From contig JACJXC010000009.1 of assembly GCA_020636835.1 (NCBI GenBank), positions 1-64,000 of the forward strand: a stretch of DNA of 64,000 nt. Reading direction: 5' to 3'. The DNA is from Bacteroidales bacterium (GTDB lineage: Bacteria > Bacteroidota > Bacteroidia > Bacteroidales > Tenuifilaceae). Position numbers and translations under genes: made by a program. Below, piece after piece: positions 63,585 through 64,000 of the stretch (position 1 is its first letter; each line of letters opens with the position of its first letter). The notes below the pieces were generated by a model. It saw only the letters and a program-made list of their open reading frames with translations, was not told the DNA's origin and made no database searches.

Positions 63585-64000
63585 TTAATCGGATAACGAT
63601 GCCTTTGTAAAAAACGACAATAACTCCCGCAAACGGATTAACCTCGACACAAACGCCGATGCAAGGGCTGTGATAATTGCCAGTACGTAGGCCACACCAC
63701 TATGCACTCCCGATTGCCGCCACAGCATCGAAGCCACAACGGCCAAAATCACAAACGCAATACATTTACCCACAAATAAGTAGTTTACCCCAAACCGAAA
63801 CCCCTTAAAAACCAACCATAGCGACAGTAGTGCCACCATCATATTTGTACCAAGGTTGCCCCATGCAGCCCCTACCGTGCCATAACTATTCACAAGGATA
63901 ACCTGAAGACTTATACTCACCAACACGGCAACAGCCGAAAGTTTATTCAAATTTCGTAAATCGCCACGAGCCGTTAAAAGCGTGCCAAATATATAGCCCA
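63585..64000 (-). CDS. Polysaccharide flippase-like membrane protein (C-terminal part, cut by window edge)
   Basis: The frame is open to the window edge and is read on the minus strand, so the N-terminus is missing. The visible 138 residues hold GYIFGTLLTARGDLRNLNKLSAVAVLVSISLQVILV then YGTVGAAWGNLGTNMMVALLSLWL, the typical C-terminal helices of Wzx/MurJ-like oligosaccharide flippases (MOP superfamily). At least four transmembrane helices are seen. It likely moves lipid-linked sugars across the inner membrane. Confidence 0.8.
   Translation of the reverse strand, partial: GYIFGTLLTARGDLRNLNKLSAVAVLVSISLQVILVNSYGTVGAAWGNLGTNMMVALLSLWLVFKGFRFGVNYLFVGKCIAFVILAVVASMLWRQSGVHSGVAYVLAIITALASAFVSRLIRLRELLSFFTKASLSD

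Overview
The window looks like chromosomal DNA of a member of the Bacteroidota, most likely a Bacteroidales-type anaerobe. The reasons are: a 2,467-residue SprA, the giant outer-membrane channel of the type IX secretion system; many upstream elements matching the Bacteroidota promoter (TTTG/TTG, about 19 bp, then TAnnTTTG); NarL-type TPR sensor kinases; an MqnC enzyme of the futalosine menaquinone route; and leader peptides ending in a GG motif of the Bacteroidales type. The sequence is moderately AT-rich. Almost all of it is core chromosome with dense gene packing. There is no rRNA, CRISPR array, insertion sequence or phage block. One tRNA gene is present, tRNA-Ser(GGA).

Layout: 1-4.2 kb holds a DUF2400 protein, a LolD-like ABC ATPase, GlmM and a secreted beta-helix lipoprotein. 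4.25-8.6 kb is the most unusual accessory stretch. It has an outer-membrane barrel gene interrupted by a single in-frame TAG, a decayed copy and two intact copies of small GG-leader peptides, and a TPR histidine kinase with a LuxR-type regulator. Two copies of the same 18-bp GC-rich palindromic site bracket the peptide genes. 8.6-24.4 kb holds an HNH/NUMOD4 protein, MiaB, an RsmB/RsmF-like methyltransferase, an AT-hook protein, a tricorn-like protease, AspS, TadA, a TPR protein, a HAD phosphatase, a U32 protein and a SAM methyltransferase. Many of these modify tRNA or rRNA.

24.5-31.4 kb contains a DUF1987 (SiaC-like) protein, then a six-gene co-directional block of exported proteins: two LPP20-like, one DUF6175-like, two unrecognised and one with a barrel-like C-terminus. 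It looks like an uncharacterised envelope system. 31.5-40.5 kb carries an alkaline phosphatase, an ExbB/ExbD/ExbD operon with an extra four-helix membrane protein, tRNA-Ser, asparaginase and TatD hydrolase, an M23 peptidase, ThiL and GcvH. 40.6-49.7 kb is a pdxA-ruvA-sprA operon. 49.9-57 kb holds MqnC, a thioredoxin lipoprotein, a small ferredoxin and the rimP-nusA-infB operon. 57-64 kb holds a WYL regulator, a small membrane protein, a DJ-1 family protein, an SPL-like radical SAM enzyme followed by the internally deleted relic of a second one, a 7TMR-DISM/GAF sensor without an output domain, two further DUF1987 proteins, and the end of a polysaccharide flippase-like gene cut by the window edge.

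The best candidates for undescribed biology are the GG-leader peptides with the adjacent two-component system and paired operator-like sites, the LPP20/DUF6175 envelope operon, and the three-paralogue SiaC-like group with its output-less sensor. All functional assignments come from reading the sequence; no database search was run.
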